Assembly: GCA_024036415.1 (NCBI GenBank)
Contig: JAMWET010003098.1
Coordinates: 1,229,001 to 1,293,000, forward strand
DNA from: Prochilodus magdalenae
Lineage: Eukaryota > Chordata > Actinopteri > Characiformes > Prochilodontidae
Direction: 5' to 3'
Length of the DNA: 64,000 bases
Shown here: piece after piece, positions 24,661-37,710 of the stretch
How positions within the stretch are numbered: the stretch's first letter is position 1
Layout of the letters: each line of letters starts with the position of its first letter
Notes under the pieces: model-generated
What the model was told of the DNA's origin: nothing
What the model saw: only the letters and a program-made list of their open reading frames with translations
Database searches by the model: none
Made by a program: the position numbers and the translations under genes

Positions 24661-26435
24661 AAAAATCCTGCCACCCACATACCAGAAAAAGCAGCGGAGT
24701 ACAGGACAGGGAACCATTCAGCCCTAGGAGACTAACATAATACATGACACAAAGACCAGAATATACCACAGCGCAAACCTTGGACAAACAAACAACTTTA
24801 ACACTCAGGGATAACACAAAACACTAAGGCCAGTACTGAGTCTCATTAAGGGCAGACATGGGTTCTATCCTGATAAGCCTTAATTCCCAAATGGCCCAAG
24901 TTTGTTCTACTAGACGTTAGTTTGCAGATATGGGGCTGACGAGCGACAGAAATCAATAAAAATCTACTACCCTTGCAAATTACTGCCTTGTATGTTTGAT
25001 TTAGTTTGACTTGGATGTAATGCGTTCAGCAACACAGATTTGAATAAATACTGTCATTAGTTTATGGAAATTGAGAAAGCCAGGTTGGTTGCATTTGCTA
25101 CTAACTGAAGAGCATGTGCTTTCATTTGAGTTTGTGTTCAGTTTCTTTCCCTAGTTATTAAGGTAGTGATCCCGATTATTGATCCCAGTAACTGTAACGT
25201 CAGTTGGGGAACCCATCAAAATTGGTTTTAAGTTTCAAAGTTGTGTATTCACAGTCTCACCATAACCTCGGGCCTTGCTGTCTGGTATTGACATCCGTCT
25301 TGAGTAACTGACTCATAAGCAGACAGAAAGACATGTAGTATGTCTTCAGTGTACACACTGTTCAATCTTATTTCATGACTGCTGGTAGAGTGCTACATGA
25401 ATTTACTGCACCAGTCTCTCGCTGCAGTTCTTATCAAAATGTAACGAGTCCTTGTTCATGTACCTTCACAAGCAGTTACAAAGATTTAGACCGTATAGGC
25501 TACAGACTCATAAACAAACAGTAGAGGCGACGAAGAAAGAAGGTACTATCTGGCAGTTGATTAAGGCAATCCTTTATTATTGCCTTGGACGCTTCTTAAC
25601 ATTCACTTCAGCATTCACACTATAAATACAATGTGGCCACATGCATTCCTGACTACCTCCAAAGGTAGTCTGATTGATTGGATCACATCGCATCTCCAAG
25701 ATGCACAGGACTCTATTCATAAATGTATTTAGCATTGTCCACACATGACGCATGTTAATGCCAGGTGGGAATGTACCGTTCTTGCCCCTTCTGTTTGAAA
25801 AAGTTTTTCTCTGGTTTTACTACAGTGTTTTCTTTATATGTCCTGAAGAGTCAGGCCATCCTTGTCCAAAAAAACAAAAACAAAACAACCCCCCCCCTAC
25901 CAAAAACACAAACGCAAACACTCTCCTTGTGTCTCTAGGAAAACAGAGCAGAGACTGATGGTGAGTTGTGCTCTGGCTGCACTCTGCCACCCATCCATTT
26001 AAATCTATTAAAACTTTATAACGCAGAAAGCAACTGCTGCCCAGTGTGTGTGTCTGCTAGCCTGTGAATATCTTGATTGTGAAGATGAGGTGGGCTTAGC
26101 AGCATAGCTGATGGTGTCTCTGCCTGAAGGGGCCTGGGGCATGTTCTCCCCCTTTTCCCTGTGCTCCTCTTTGGGGCTTTCAGGCCAGGACCCTGGCTGT
26201 TGTGATTTCACTCAGCCTTTTCCAACCACCTTCAACAGTTCACTTCAGACTCAGACTCTATAAAGCCGCCCTGTAGCCCAGCATTGCTTTCTCTGCCCCA
26301 CGACCACCCACGCCCACCGAGCTGAACAAACAGCATCCGTCTCTGTCTTAAGCACTCTCCTGGAAAACACACACTCAGACACACGCACACCCACACACCC
26401 ACCCATCCATGATTTCTGAATGCTTTTGTTGTGTT
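24661..26435. other. Unique DNA, no gene
   Basis: An A/C-rich run with eight C residues lies at about 25867-25900, and a CA/CCCA-rich stretch at about 26368-26405. No coding feature is recognised. Confidence 0.5.
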
Positions 26436-26436
26436 T

Positions 26437-26673
26437 ATATTAGAGGTAGATAATATGGAAAAAATTATATTTCGCAAAACTTCGAGACATTTTTAGAATA
26501 CACAATATGTTTTACAATCTGTACGGATCCAAGGCATAATCATGCTGCGCTAGTAATGAAGTATGTAGGTAGTCAGTGTTCTTTAAGTACTGACAATATT
26601 CAGGATATGCTCTGAATTGCACATTGTGACACAATTTAACACGGTAAAATATTGAATATTGCCCAGCCCTAGA
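26437..26673 (-). repeat. 'GGGCAATAT' teleost dispersed repeat, second copy
   Basis: On the minus strand the right end reads AGGGCTGGGCAATATTCAAT followed by ATTTTACCGTG, the usual start of the repeat family seen at 12351-12640. The other end, AGAGGTAGATAATATGG at about 26441, resembles a diverged version of the same terminus, suggesting terminal symmetry. No coding capacity. Confidence 0.5.
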
Positions 26674-27604
26674 TTTAATAATCTGTATAACTACTCCGAT
26701 TAAACGAATCACTAATAAGCTCTCACTTATCCAAACTCTGTATTCAACATCTGAAAACATTAACAAGAAGGGTAGCATGTAGAAATAGCATATAGGCTAA
26801 GCAATGCTTCACTATGGTAAATCAATAATGCCGTATGATAGCTTGAAGAATTGAGGAGACCAGCGTCTGGAAACAGATTTTGCTGTTTAAACTGGCACAC
26901 CAAATATTAACCATTTGTAAAGAAATCTTTGTGACTTTATACTGTATTTAAGCTGATTTGCGTTTACTGTAGCGATCCACGGAGATTCTACATTAAAAAC
27001 ACACCCACCGTCAAGATAAATGGCTTTAAATAATGTGCTTAGGACCCTACGACTTTTCCTCAGTATTGTATATACTGTTTATATTACAGGAACATGCAAA
27101 ACTATCAGAGTGTAAGAGAGGGAGTCGAGAGATCGTTAGAGAACGCTTCAGAGTGAGAGGAACAGGGGCCTAAAATTCTGAGCATAGAGGTCTGAGAGGA
27201 GAGTCATAGTATGACACTAAACCATGCAGTGACCCCCCTCCCAGCAAGTTAGCTTGCCTCATCTCTGTCTTTAATCAGTCCAAGCCTGCATTTTCTCTGT
27301 GGGTTAGCTCACTAAAAGCTTTGCCCGAAAAGACTTTAAGAGGCAGTATTACACCCACCCCAGTGTGTGTGTGGGTCCTAATCCTTCACTGCATTATCTG
27401 CAGTGAGCCAGCCCTGGGCAGTATCTCCCTCTATCTCTCTCTGCTTTACCCTGCTCCCTCCTCCTAAATACAACAACGTACACACGCTGCATGGCCCCTC
27501 CTTGCGAGACAGCACTGGAGTTAGAACAGAGATCAGATAGGAAAGTCCTGATCCACTCCAAAGCCCTAAAATACAGCTAACAAATGACCTTCGCCTCCCA
27601 CACA
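26674..27604. other. Unique DNA, no gene
   Basis: No feature is recognised. A CT-rich run of about 25 bp lies near 27422-27446. Confidence 0.5.
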
Positions 27605-27710
27605 CTAAAGCACACACACTCAGCTTCTCCTGCACTCTTACACTTACACAACAAGTTTGCGTACACACCACACACACTCACACACACCACACACACTCAT
27701 ACACACACTC
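27605..27710 (+). repeat. Cryptic CA-rich tract
   Basis: Interrupted CACAC, ACTCACAC and CACACTCATAC units; degenerate CA microsatellite DNA. Confidence 0.75.
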
Positions 27711-27902
27711 TAAATTAGAAACAGTATTCATGTTAATTTTGTTTTATTAGTTCTTACCTCTTAATGAGATGATTTAAGTTGTCAATATATTCTAATTATT
27801 TTTTTTAAATCCTGGCAGCATTTTCTAGTTAACACATTTAGTCAAACTCACCTGTTGCTGTGATATGAGGTTAATGTTGCCTTCTTTCTGGCAGTTTTTT
27901 GT

Positions 27903-27956
<54 letters not shown>

Positions 27957-28025
27957 AATAATAATAATATTAATAATGATAATAATAATAATAATAATAA
28001 TATGTTTTTTGTTTTGTTTTGTTTT
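27903..28025 (+). repeat. Compound (AAC)17-(AAT)n-(GTTTT)n microsatellite
   Basis: Seventeen exact AAC units (27903-27953) pass directly into imperfect AAT units (to about 28001), followed by T-rich GTTTT units to about 28025. The shared AAN phase suggests the AAT part arose from AAC units by C-to-T change and slippage. The poly-Thr/Ile and poly-Val/Ile frames at this position are artefacts. Confidence 0.95.
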
Positions 28026-28363
28026 AAAAAGGAGATTTGAGCTAATACAACATCCTACCAAGAGTTGTATGTACAGCGATATATTATATGGAGATATAAA
28101 TGTGCGCTATGGCAGGACATTTCAACAAAGTAGCACAATTTGTCGGAAGACACTGGCTGCACAGTAATAGACAGTGCTCACGAAGATGAATGATATGATT
28201 TGGAGTGTTGTTCCTACAAAAACACTAATTTTGACCACACTTCAGGCTTACGTTTTATATTTGAAGCGCTGTCACTGCCTTCTGCCATGTCTCTCCATGT
28301 CTGTTGCTTTGATAGATGCTGGACTGTGTTTAATGTCAGAGCACGGTATTCCACAGTTTTAAT

Positions 28364-28408
28364 GATAATTAAAATTATCAAAAGTAAAAGTTGTCAACAA
28401 CTTTTACT
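28364..28408. repeat. Two adjacent perfect short palindromes
   Basis: GATAATT-AA-AATTATC (28364-28379) is followed after three bases by AGTAAAAGTTGT-CA-ACAACTTTTACT (28383-28408), a perfect 12-bp stem with a 2-nt spacer. Both could extrude as hairpins or bind dimeric factors. No surrounding gene explains them. Confidence 0.8.
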
Positions 28409-28434
28409 ATGAAACAGATAAGCTTGCATCAGTA

Positions 28435-28456
28435 ACACACACATGCATGCACGCAC

Positions 28457-28499
<43 letters not shown>
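28435..28499 (+). repeat. (CA)n microsatellite
   Basis: CA array with ATGCATGCACGCA interruptions at its left end and about 19 pure units at its right end. Confidence 0.95.
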
Positions 28500-28503
<4 letters not shown>

Positions 28504-30391
28504 GTCATAGCTACTACCTGCCCAGGATTCAGCTTCCATTCTTTAAAAACTTTCTATAGGAATACTTTAGTAGTGCCAATGATAAATCAGTCTAGAAAAC
28601 GTTACTTCACATCTTAGATGTTCATCTTCACAGTTCAAGTGCAATTTATTAATTTATTCATTGTTAGTAATTATATCTTGACAATTACACGTTCTTCCAC
28701 ACCTGTAGTACTAAGCTGTCTTCTCACATTAGCAAGAAGCACCTGTGGATTTTTTTAGAACTAAAGATTGATTTTTTTTCAAAGGTTATTGAATCATTCA
28801 GCAATTTCAAAGCACATGGGAAAGAAATGCCATTGCAAGGTAGCTGAAATGTATTTGGGTAGTTGCTTGGGTAAAAGTTGTGTCTAATTGAAGTGTAATG
28901 CAGTGCCAGTGGCACCTATGAGACCAGCTTTTTTGGGAGGACACAGTTGTAACTAGCTGAATGCCTGAAAAAGTTAAGACGGCAGTAGAGACCACAAAAG
29001 AGAGCGGAAAAATTAAATACAGACAGATACATCTTATATCTATCTTCTTATATACGATTATATTTAGTTTTGGAACCGATTTCTGTTAAATATAATGTCT
29101 GATTTTTCTGATGTGGAAAATCGTTTGAAATAAATAAAAAGGTGGTTTCTGGCTCTACACAGTACTCTATCTTGCTTCTTAAAAAGTGCACTTGACCCCC
29201 CTTATCCAAACGAGGACCACAAAGAGCAAAATACATTTGCAGACACAAACACAAGCACAGACATAATTCACATCTTCTAATACATTACTGTACAAGCGCA
29301 CCTATTAACCACTTCATACAAGAAACAGCCTGATGCTACGTGACATCAGTCTCTGTGTAGAATAAACTATCTAGCTGGAAGGAAATGATAAACAGGACAA
29401 GCGGTGAGCTGTGTGTGACTGACATCCACATACTGCTGTTTCACTGCATCCTCACATAAATATTTAAAGTGGAAATGCTGTCACACTGCTAGCGTCTGCA
29501 GAATTAATGCCAAAGTGATTGAACTGAAGACAGACACATTAGCTCTGATATGCCTTATAGAAACCACCCACGATGACTGTGTGCCACACTGCATATGCTT
29601 TTAGTTTAACAGCCGCGCCGAAGTAAAAGGAGGTACTCTATACCTAAAATGTCATTGATGGTACATCCAATTAGCCATAAACACTGAATCTGGACCCTTA
29701 GGTTATAACGTTTTCAGAGTTATATTACAATAAAATAAAACCCGCTACATAAAACCACAATTAAAGCCTATGGGTAGCTGCTTCAGCACCTGCTCATTAG
29801 CGTTTCTAAAAAATACATTTCATTAAGTACAGAAAACGTAATCAAAATGACTGCTTGCGGTAATCAACCAAATGCTATAGAAGCAAACTATAGAGGTTCC
29901 ACTAAAAATGTTATTCCTGTGAACACAGCACACTATGACTACTGCTGGTCGGGGATAGTGCTTTTGTCCAGCTCTCCCTGCTTGGCATAGCGAAAGGGAA
30001 AGCACAAAGGGTCTTTAACTGGGTTCTCTTGGTGTGTGGCACATCATTCTGGCAGTCATGTGGTAAATATTGTGTTTCCTGTCTCCTCCTTAACTGTTTT
30101 GGTAATTGGCTTGTGTTAACCTGATGACCCAATAAGCAGAGAGTAAGGGGGAGACAAGCACAGTGTGTGTGTGTTGTTGAGAGGTGCAGGGCTGCTTTGG
30201 GGGTACATAAGGTTAGTCAGGAAGCAGGGACCTGAACCCTGGACCCTCACAATGGCCTATGCTGTTCCCTAGTGCCCCTGCTTTAGCCCCGACCCCAATC
30301 CCCGCGGGCAGGAGGCCGGACAGCCCACCAGCGACATGTCTCAAATTAAGAGAGATAAATGATCCATGCTTCTCCTGTTACAGCGCAATCA
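28500..30391. other. Unique DNA, no gene
   Basis: No gene is recognised. Complex, repeat-poor stretches at about 28610-28720, 29440-29560 and 30040-30135 have enhancer-like texture, but nothing decisive is visible. Confidence 0.45.
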
Positions 30392-30410
30392 ACACACACA
30401 CACACACACA
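30392..30410 (+). repeat. Short (AC)n run
   Basis: A pure 19-bp AC dinucleotide run. Confidence 0.9.
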
Positions 30411-31000
30411 GATTAAGCTGTGTAAAAATGCATTGATCCACTTTCATGCATAAATCGGGGGCAGGTCAAATGCACTAATAATGTGTTGTTAAAATCTGTT
30501 ATACTCCAACATATAAATGCAGTTCTCAAGCTATTTAAAAAATAAAATATACAGAGATTGCCTATTTTGATTATTCAGTGTCATGTAAAAATGGCCATGT
30601 CAGTTAATTTGGCAACATTTTTTCTTAACACAGCAAGTATAATGCTGATTAGTATTAGGTTGTCAGTAAGAATTTAAAGTGCAACTAATATCAAGCTAAG
30701 AATTATATCTGTACACTGTACACTATCTGTATTTTTAACCATGCTCCATCTTAAATATGGATAATGGGACAATGGGAAATTGAGGATATTTTCAGATTCA
30801 TAAGTATTCCATGGCACATTGTAAATTTTCTCAGAGTTACAGCTACTAGACTGTCAAATACCACAGGGTAAAGCAGCTGGCTGTAGCGCCTCCCTGAGGC
30901 TGATCAGTACTGCAGCTTTCGTTAAGGGGGAAGGTCAAAACCAAAGTGATAAAACAAGATTCCGGCACTAAAACTCAAAATTCATAAAATATAAGAAAAT
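30411..31000. other. Unique AT-rich DNA
   Basis: Nothing is recognised. Confidence 0.5.
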
Positions 31001-31031
31001 AATAAAAATAAATAAATAAATAAATAAATAA
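31001..31031 (+). repeat. (AAAT)n microsatellite
   Basis: About seven AAAT units flanked by A-rich sequence. Confidence 0.9.
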
Positions 31032-33540
31032 GAAAGAAAAAATGATCCTTCTAACATTTATGTTAGACCCGTTAGACCACCAAAATGGTTTTCAATCAGA
31101 TAAACAGTACTTAAAGCTTTCATCTCTGAAAAACAGAAGAAATTCAGATCTAAAAATCCAGAAGTGTTTATTTTCACGCTTCCACTGTGAGAAGGCAACT
31201 CAACACTATGGCTGTAACTGGTCTGAAAGGAAATGTTACCATCAAGAAGTCAATATGTAAATACTAACATGTAAATATTTGGATATGCGGTATATATATA
31301 TACCTGCATGAACATTTTTACCGTCCTCTCTGCCACTCCAATACTTGATGTTTTGTCATGTTTGAACTGAAAGACACAGGTAGTGTCATGCAGCATTTAG
31401 GCCAAGGGGAGATGAATAGTCAATGTGTAATCAGAGATGTGTAATCTCCTCCTGTGGCTTTTTCACCCACAGCTGTTTAGATGTACAATCATAAAGAGAG
31501 TGTGAGTGAGGAGAATGACTCCCAGGCCACACCTCAGTCTCTCACTCTCTCACACTATGCCTGTAAGGGACCCCCTAGATTTCCCCTCGCCAGACCTTAA
31601 CTCTATATTACCCACCAAACATTCTAAGATAAACAATAAGATTCTAATGCTGGCAGTAGTTTTAAGAGGTTTGGAGAATAACGCAGTGGCACACCAGTCA
31701 AAACCAAACGAAACATCTCTGTTAATATAAAAATTGGTAAAGCTGTTTATTTTGTTATTGATCTTTAGAATTTAGAGCCTTGAAGCATCATACTTCTTTG
31801 TACTTTCTTATGTCATCCAAGAGGGCATCTTTCTTATGGGTGTAAGAGCTGAATGAGAAAGGGGGGGGCAAACTCTTCTTTTGACAACGGCAAATCAAAA
31901 CTTTTGCTAAGGCCTGTGTTGATGTGCCTGTTCAAATATAATGAGCTTTTTGTTCACAAAATCTCAGCGGTGAAAAAAAGAAGAAGGAAGAAAAACATTG
32001 CTTGACATGGTGAAAGCTGACCTGATGGAGCAGCTGAAAATTTTAACTTTTTACAAATTAAAAAGGATCCAGGTCTCCAAAAGCAGAAAACTGAGCTTCA
32101 GACTGGAATCTGAACCAGATTATATCCTGTGTGGAAGTGTGGAGTTTCAGTTTCTGAATGAAGTGATGTCAAAAGTACTTTCACTTTTAGTCCAGTGTCT
32201 ACATTTGTTCATTTTCCTGGAAGTAAAGTTTTGAAGCTAATTGTTTGGTGCTTCAATTTTAGGAGCTGCATGTCCAGTACAAACTCAGCTGAGATCCCTG
32301 CTGTGAGTCAAATCACTCGCTCTGAAGTACATAAAGTTGAGAATTTCTGCGTCCACCTTTCGCTTTTTTTCACTGGAAAATCCTGCAGTGTTGCCCTCTT
32401 TTTGAGTAAAGAACTTTCTCTTTATATGTTCTACCCATGTTTTGTTTTGGCAAAACTCCAGCCTTTAGTCTTGTCTCAGTCTTGTAACGCTAGAACTTTG
32501 TAATGGTGGCAAGAGAGCGAGGGCGTCTTTACTTAGCAAATACGCGCTAAAGAGTAGAATCAGTGAACTGATCGCGGTGATAACCAGGAAAGCATGAGCT
32601 GAGTTTCTGTGGATACACTCCTGTGTGTGTTTAAAGTCATGGCCAACTTACCAAACTTCATCAAATACAGGCAAACAGTAACTGAACATAAACAACAAAC
32701 CATGGCACAGCAAACAAACATTTGTGCTTGCTTATGTTTGTTCATGTTGATCCTGTCCGTGTGCTCTGGTCTTTGGTGCTTGTGAAACTTTTTAAGATGA
32801 AAATGTGATTAGAATTTTTTGGGCTTTCTAATAAAGCATATCTGATGAGCGGGTCTGGTTACACCACATAATCACAATCAAATCCATATACACAGATTTC
32901 ATTACTGCATATTACTATGATTTTATCACTTATATATCCTATCAAAACTTCATAACATCTCTGTAAAATGTTCTATACTTTTAAGAAAATTGCAATTGTC
33001 CTCAAATTCTTAAAAATTAAAGCACATATAAGATGCACATGCAGGACACATTTGGAAACTAAGTAACAAAACGATCTCCATCTCATAATGGGCCAAAATA
33101 CATGGAGAAAAGAATATCACAAATTACTATAGTCAAACAAAGAGGCCAAGATCAGTCTCACAGATCTCAGTGAGGGAGAGAGGGGTCTGTGGACACACTC
33201 TTTAATTCCACGATGACATCACACATGCTCCAAACATCCAAACCTGCGGAGTCCAATTAAGAGCTCTTCAATCCTTCTAGAACACACACACACAGAACAA
33301 TGAAAACAGTCAGTATGTTTCTCCTGGCACACCGCAGGCTTCAGGCCTCCCAGTTTGCTCTCCAGTTGAAAAGCAGCAGGCGGTGAAGGCAACCCGTCCA
33401 TTCACCATTACACTCCCTACTCACATTGCTCTCTGTCAAGGCCACCATTCAGAATCAAGTGCTCTCACGCGCAGGACAGCTTTCAATAAATCACAATAAA
33501 CTATACAGTGCTGCATTGTTTGCGTGTACATGCTTGCGTG
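31032..33540. other. Unique DNA, no gene
   Basis: No gene or repeat family is recognised. Frames 31998-32234 and 32195-32503 overlap each other in different frames and have no domain. A nine-G run lies at about 31861. Confidence 0.5.
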
Positions 33541-34940
33541 TGTTTTCCCCCCACAGTTTAGAGGAGGGAAGTCTGCTTAGAGCCCAGAACAATTGCTGAG
33601 AATTGAACATTTTTTCCAGCCCCAGAGGAACTGCCATGCCAGCCTTGATGAAAGAGAAGCTAACTAAGTGATACCAGCCCTCTGACAAGATAATGAAAGC
33701 CTACCTGCCACACAGACCCACAGCCAGACGCAAGCAGATGCGGTAATAAAGCAGCAATGACACGCAGCAGTCCAGCCTTTAGTCTCTCTCTGTTTACAGC
33801 AGTCATTTCTTCCACACAGATCATTATGCAGAACGCCATGTTTGGTCTTTGATTGCTGTCATATTATGCCAGCTATTGGAGACAAAGGCTGCTCCTTCAC
33901 TGTCAGACCTGTAAAGAGCTTTTATAAAACAGATTCCATTTCAGTTCTAAAATCCGATTGGCTGATTTATATTCACAGTCATTAAACATATAAACAAAAA
34001 AGCCGCAAGAGGCTGTGCACTACAGTGAGTTTAGGACAGAAATGGTATCGATTGTAATGCATGGTCTCAGGAGGTCTTAAGACAATTACCAAATTATTCT
34101 ATCAGCAAGCTGTTATTTTAAAACCAAGCTAAAGATATAATACACCTTTCCCCCTTACTGGGCTTGAAGCTTAAATAACTCCCTACGCTGTGTAAAGGAC
34201 ACAGTTAAAATAGTTTGCTGGATGTCCAACAGTAATTAAGCTCGGCTATAGCCACATTCAATTTTGATCCTGGACATTTACTATTTGAGTGAAGAGGCCA
34301 ATATTTCATTTCCCCATAACCATTTGAAATTCAGCCTGAGTTTAAAGTATTTAGGGTAAAGCCAAACTAAAATAAGCTTTTAAAGAAATGTGTACAGTAA
34401 ATCCTTCAGTAAATATTTTAATTTAAAGCCTAGCACTGAATATTTATTAAGGCGTCTCTCAGCTACATTTTTTTTGCTCCTGGCAACTTCACGGTTAATT
34501 TTTTTTTTTTTTTTTTTAACTTGTATCTAACAAAGCTCTACAACTTATTCCTGAGCCCTTCAAAAGCTGGATCAAGTGTGTCAGGCGGGGAAATAGCAAA
34601 TATGTGCATTTTTTTGTGGACTGCCAAGAGCAGGTGCAATTTAAAGTCAGGCTTACCTGGACTGAAGCTCATGATTCAGTAATTCAGTAATTCAGGGCTT
34701 TTGATTGGCTGCTTTTTCCTACCCAGATTGAAAATAGGCCTACTTAACTAAATTGGGAAATATTTTTATATTCAGCTGTCTTTTTAAGATAATGAAATTT
34801 GATCTGTGAGTATGTCAATTTATTATGGCCAATTAAATTATTGCTCTCCGGCAAGCTGTTTTATTTTCTCAGCTATCCAGTCACTGCATAAGAACCGTTG
34901 CAATCTACCACATCCTGCCTAAAGTTTGCTACTGACTGCT
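33541..34940. promoter_or_regulatory. Long candidate regulatory block
   Basis: About 1.4 kb of complex unique sequence with almost no simple repeats, apart from a 19-base T run (34499-34517) and a triplicated AATTCAGT unit (about 34672-34696). Visible motif cores include a TCF/LEF-type CTTTGAT (near 33848), CCAATATTTC, GATTGGCTG (CCAAT-type, near 34701 and 33957) and several ATTAA/TAATT homeodomain cores. There is no open frame of note. Among all gene-free stretches this most resembles clustered conserved non-coding elements. Conservation itself is untested. Confidence 0.3.
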
Positions 34941-36730
34941 ATGTTTAAAAGACGCAACTAAGTATGATATTCTGTTCTGTAGAGTATATCGATTTCTACT
35001 GTCAATGTCGTCAGATTTATTTGAATTTGTAAGCTACAATGTCCTTTTACCTACAAAGGCTACAATGGGCGCTGTGAAAAAATGCATTAAAGGTTAGACA
35101 TGAATGAACCATACACATTTTTCAGGCCTGCTGTGTCAAAATGTTTTATCTACAGTGGTTAGGCTTAGGATTCTGCATTCTTTGGGTCTGTATGTTCGGA
35201 AATGCTATCTAAATTAGCTCACCCACTGTCTTACAAGCCTACCAAAAAAATATTCCTGTCTATGCCATGGCACCAAACAACAGACTGGCGTACCACTGTT
35301 CTGCATGTTTTGATGTTTTTCCTGTCCTAACACCCCAAGTTGACCTTATTAGCTCATTAGTTGCATCAGGTATTATAGGACATAGGGTGACTTTAAAATG
35401 TGCAGGGTTGTGGTACTCTAGGGTGAGGATTGAGAACCACAGCAATAGACTATAGCTGATAACAAACTATAATGAAGACTTTGGCTGTGTTGGTCATTGG
35501 TGGGTTTATGTGTACACTGTACTACAGACCCTTTGAGAAGTCATATGTCCTGGAGCTTGTCTAAAGTTCAGCCAAAATTTTAAACATTGCCTGACTATGT
35601 CTTTCATTGGCTTGGCTTTAGGTTTTAGTCTGGTGAGGATGAAACTGAGATCTTATTATCCAGCTTCGTATTTGAATTGTTCTATGTTTTTGGATGCTGT
35701 ATGTAACTAGTATTTCATAATGACTTTGAAATACTTGATACACAGTATGTACATATGACCAGGCACATGAATTACATTTTGTTTAAAGTTATGTCTAGTT
35801 ATTCCAAACTATTCTGCTCTTCATGAACAATTAGAACTATACCCTAAAGTCACTGTAATGCAGGGATACTTTCGTGACTTAACTCTTTAACATAGTAGGT
35901 CTAGGCCTACAGCAAAGAATGACTTACGTGTAAACATTATAGTATTAGCAGATGCATGTTCTTATGCATGATGTCATAAAAAGCCATGACTTATGATCAC
36001 TTAAGTTCTGAATGATGACAGCAGTTAGAACAACTTTACAATATTTGCACAAGCAGGGATGCATTAATGTGTCCAGTGAAAGCATTACCAGTAAAAATGT
36101 TGGCTGGGATACGCGTAAGCTTGCTGGACAGCAGCATGAAAACAGTGGCTCCACTAGAAAAAGAATCTGCTCAGCGAGACCGTAAATAAGACAGTAGTTA
36201 AATGCGAGACATGCAGAATGTACTGAACTTTCGTGCCACACGCTCGATCCTAACATTCCACACATAATGAGTGTGTTCTGCAAATGGCAAAGGCACAGTG
36301 CAGAGAGCCCAGGAATCATGTGTGTGACAGAAACACAGTGCAGTGGCAGAAGGAAAAGCCTCACAGTGCTGCACTGGCCACTCAGCCCCGGGATCGCTCC
36401 GATATGACTTATATCTGTAATTTCAGAGTTCAGGAACTCCACAGTATAAACATGGGCGCAGTGTTAAGACAGGACATGGCCCAGCTCCTAAAAATCCACA
36501 CTGTTCTGGGCAGAGGCTCTCTTCTCCAAACCAATCTTCTTCCAGGGAGGGAGGGATGGAGGGAGAGAGGGGGAGAGCTTTTTGGCCTGCTTATCCTCTT
36601 GGGTGGCCTCCGTTCAAATGCTAGTATAAAAGCAGACAAATGGGAGGATTACGGATTGTAAACCCGACCCATCACCATCACTCTGGCTGAGCCAAATCCA
36701 GCCCAGACGCCACGCTGAGGTCAATACCTG
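34941..36730. other. Unique DNA, no gene
   Basis: The longest minus frame (35945-36442, 165 codons) is Cys/Leu-rich with no domain or signal of a gene, and an overlapping plus frame exists at 36284-36661. Both are treated as chance. Confidence 0.45.
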
Positions 36731-36737
36731 TCCTCTA

Positions 36738-36815
36738 AGAGACAGCGAGAGATGGAGAGAGAGACAGAAACATGGGACAAGCAAGGAAGAGAGAATGAGC
36801 GAGTGAGAGAGAAAA
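36738..36815 (+). repeat. GA-rich polypurine tract
   Basis: Interrupted GA/GAGC units with purines on +. Confidence 0.8.
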
Positions 36816-37464
36816 TTAATGACTATAGTCAGAGATAAGGATCACTTGTCATTTATTGGCTGGGCAGAGCAGAAAGGTTTTTTTTGGGAAAGTGGGGCAT
36901 CTTCATAATTTGTGTGAAGAGGGGGTTGTGTAGGGTTATAAGATAAAGTATCTCATGGTAGCATATCAGAGAAATAAAGATGCTTCTTGTTACATAACAC
37001 TCTGAATTTTTTTATATTGTGTAATAGTTCAAATGACATTTTAATAACACAGAAATGCCACCATGTGTAAATGCATCCATGTTTAAATCCCTTAAATCCC
37101 TGATTAATCCTATGGCAAAAAATCAGTACTAAAAACAAAAAAACAGAATAATGAGAGGGCACAAAAGATCCAACGAGTTGTTTGTGGTCATGATAGGCCT
37201 AGTCTCTGCCAAAGGGCTTTGGTAAACCAGGCCTAAAATTGAGAAGCAACCAGTTCCATCAGCAGTAAAACCGTACAGGGTGCTGATCAACTACGAGGTC
37301 AGTCCAGATTTAGATGACAGAGTCTGTCCTAATCTCTCACAAACCGTGTGTACTGAGATGTATGGCGCTCACTCTGGGCTGCTGAACTACCAGTGACAGT
37401 GGTCTGGAACTACTCTGATTTTACTGAAAGACATCTGACATTTGGAGCAAGAGGGAGCATCCAG
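36816..37464. other. Unique DNA, no gene
   Basis: Nothing is recognised. Confidence 0.5.
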
Positions 37465-37710
37465 ACTAGAGAGAGAATGAAGAAGGGAGGGGAAAAAGAG
37501 TAAAGAGAGAGACCAAGAGAGTTTAGAAGACAACTAGCGTGAAAGAGAATATGGAAAACTGAGTGACAGGGTAAAACAGACACAAATAAAAGAAGAGAGA
37601 GCAAAAGAGAGAGAAAGCAAGGGAAAGAGCGAGAGAGAGAAGCATAGGGAAACTGAGAGACTAAGAAAAAACATACAGGATGAGACTGAGAGAGAGAGAG
37701 TGGTAAATGA
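37465..37710 (+). repeat. Long cryptic GA/GAAA-rich tract
   Basis: About 245 bp of purine-biased sequence built of GAGA, AAAGAG and AGAAGA words, with scattered pyrimidines. It gives the Leu/Ser-rich minus frame 37410-37838, which is an artefact. Confidence 0.8.

Noticed and set aside
35945..36442. 165-codon minus frame, Cys/Leu-rich
   Set aside because: No domain, no codon pattern, overlapped by a plus-strand frame; consistent with chance in low-stop sequence.
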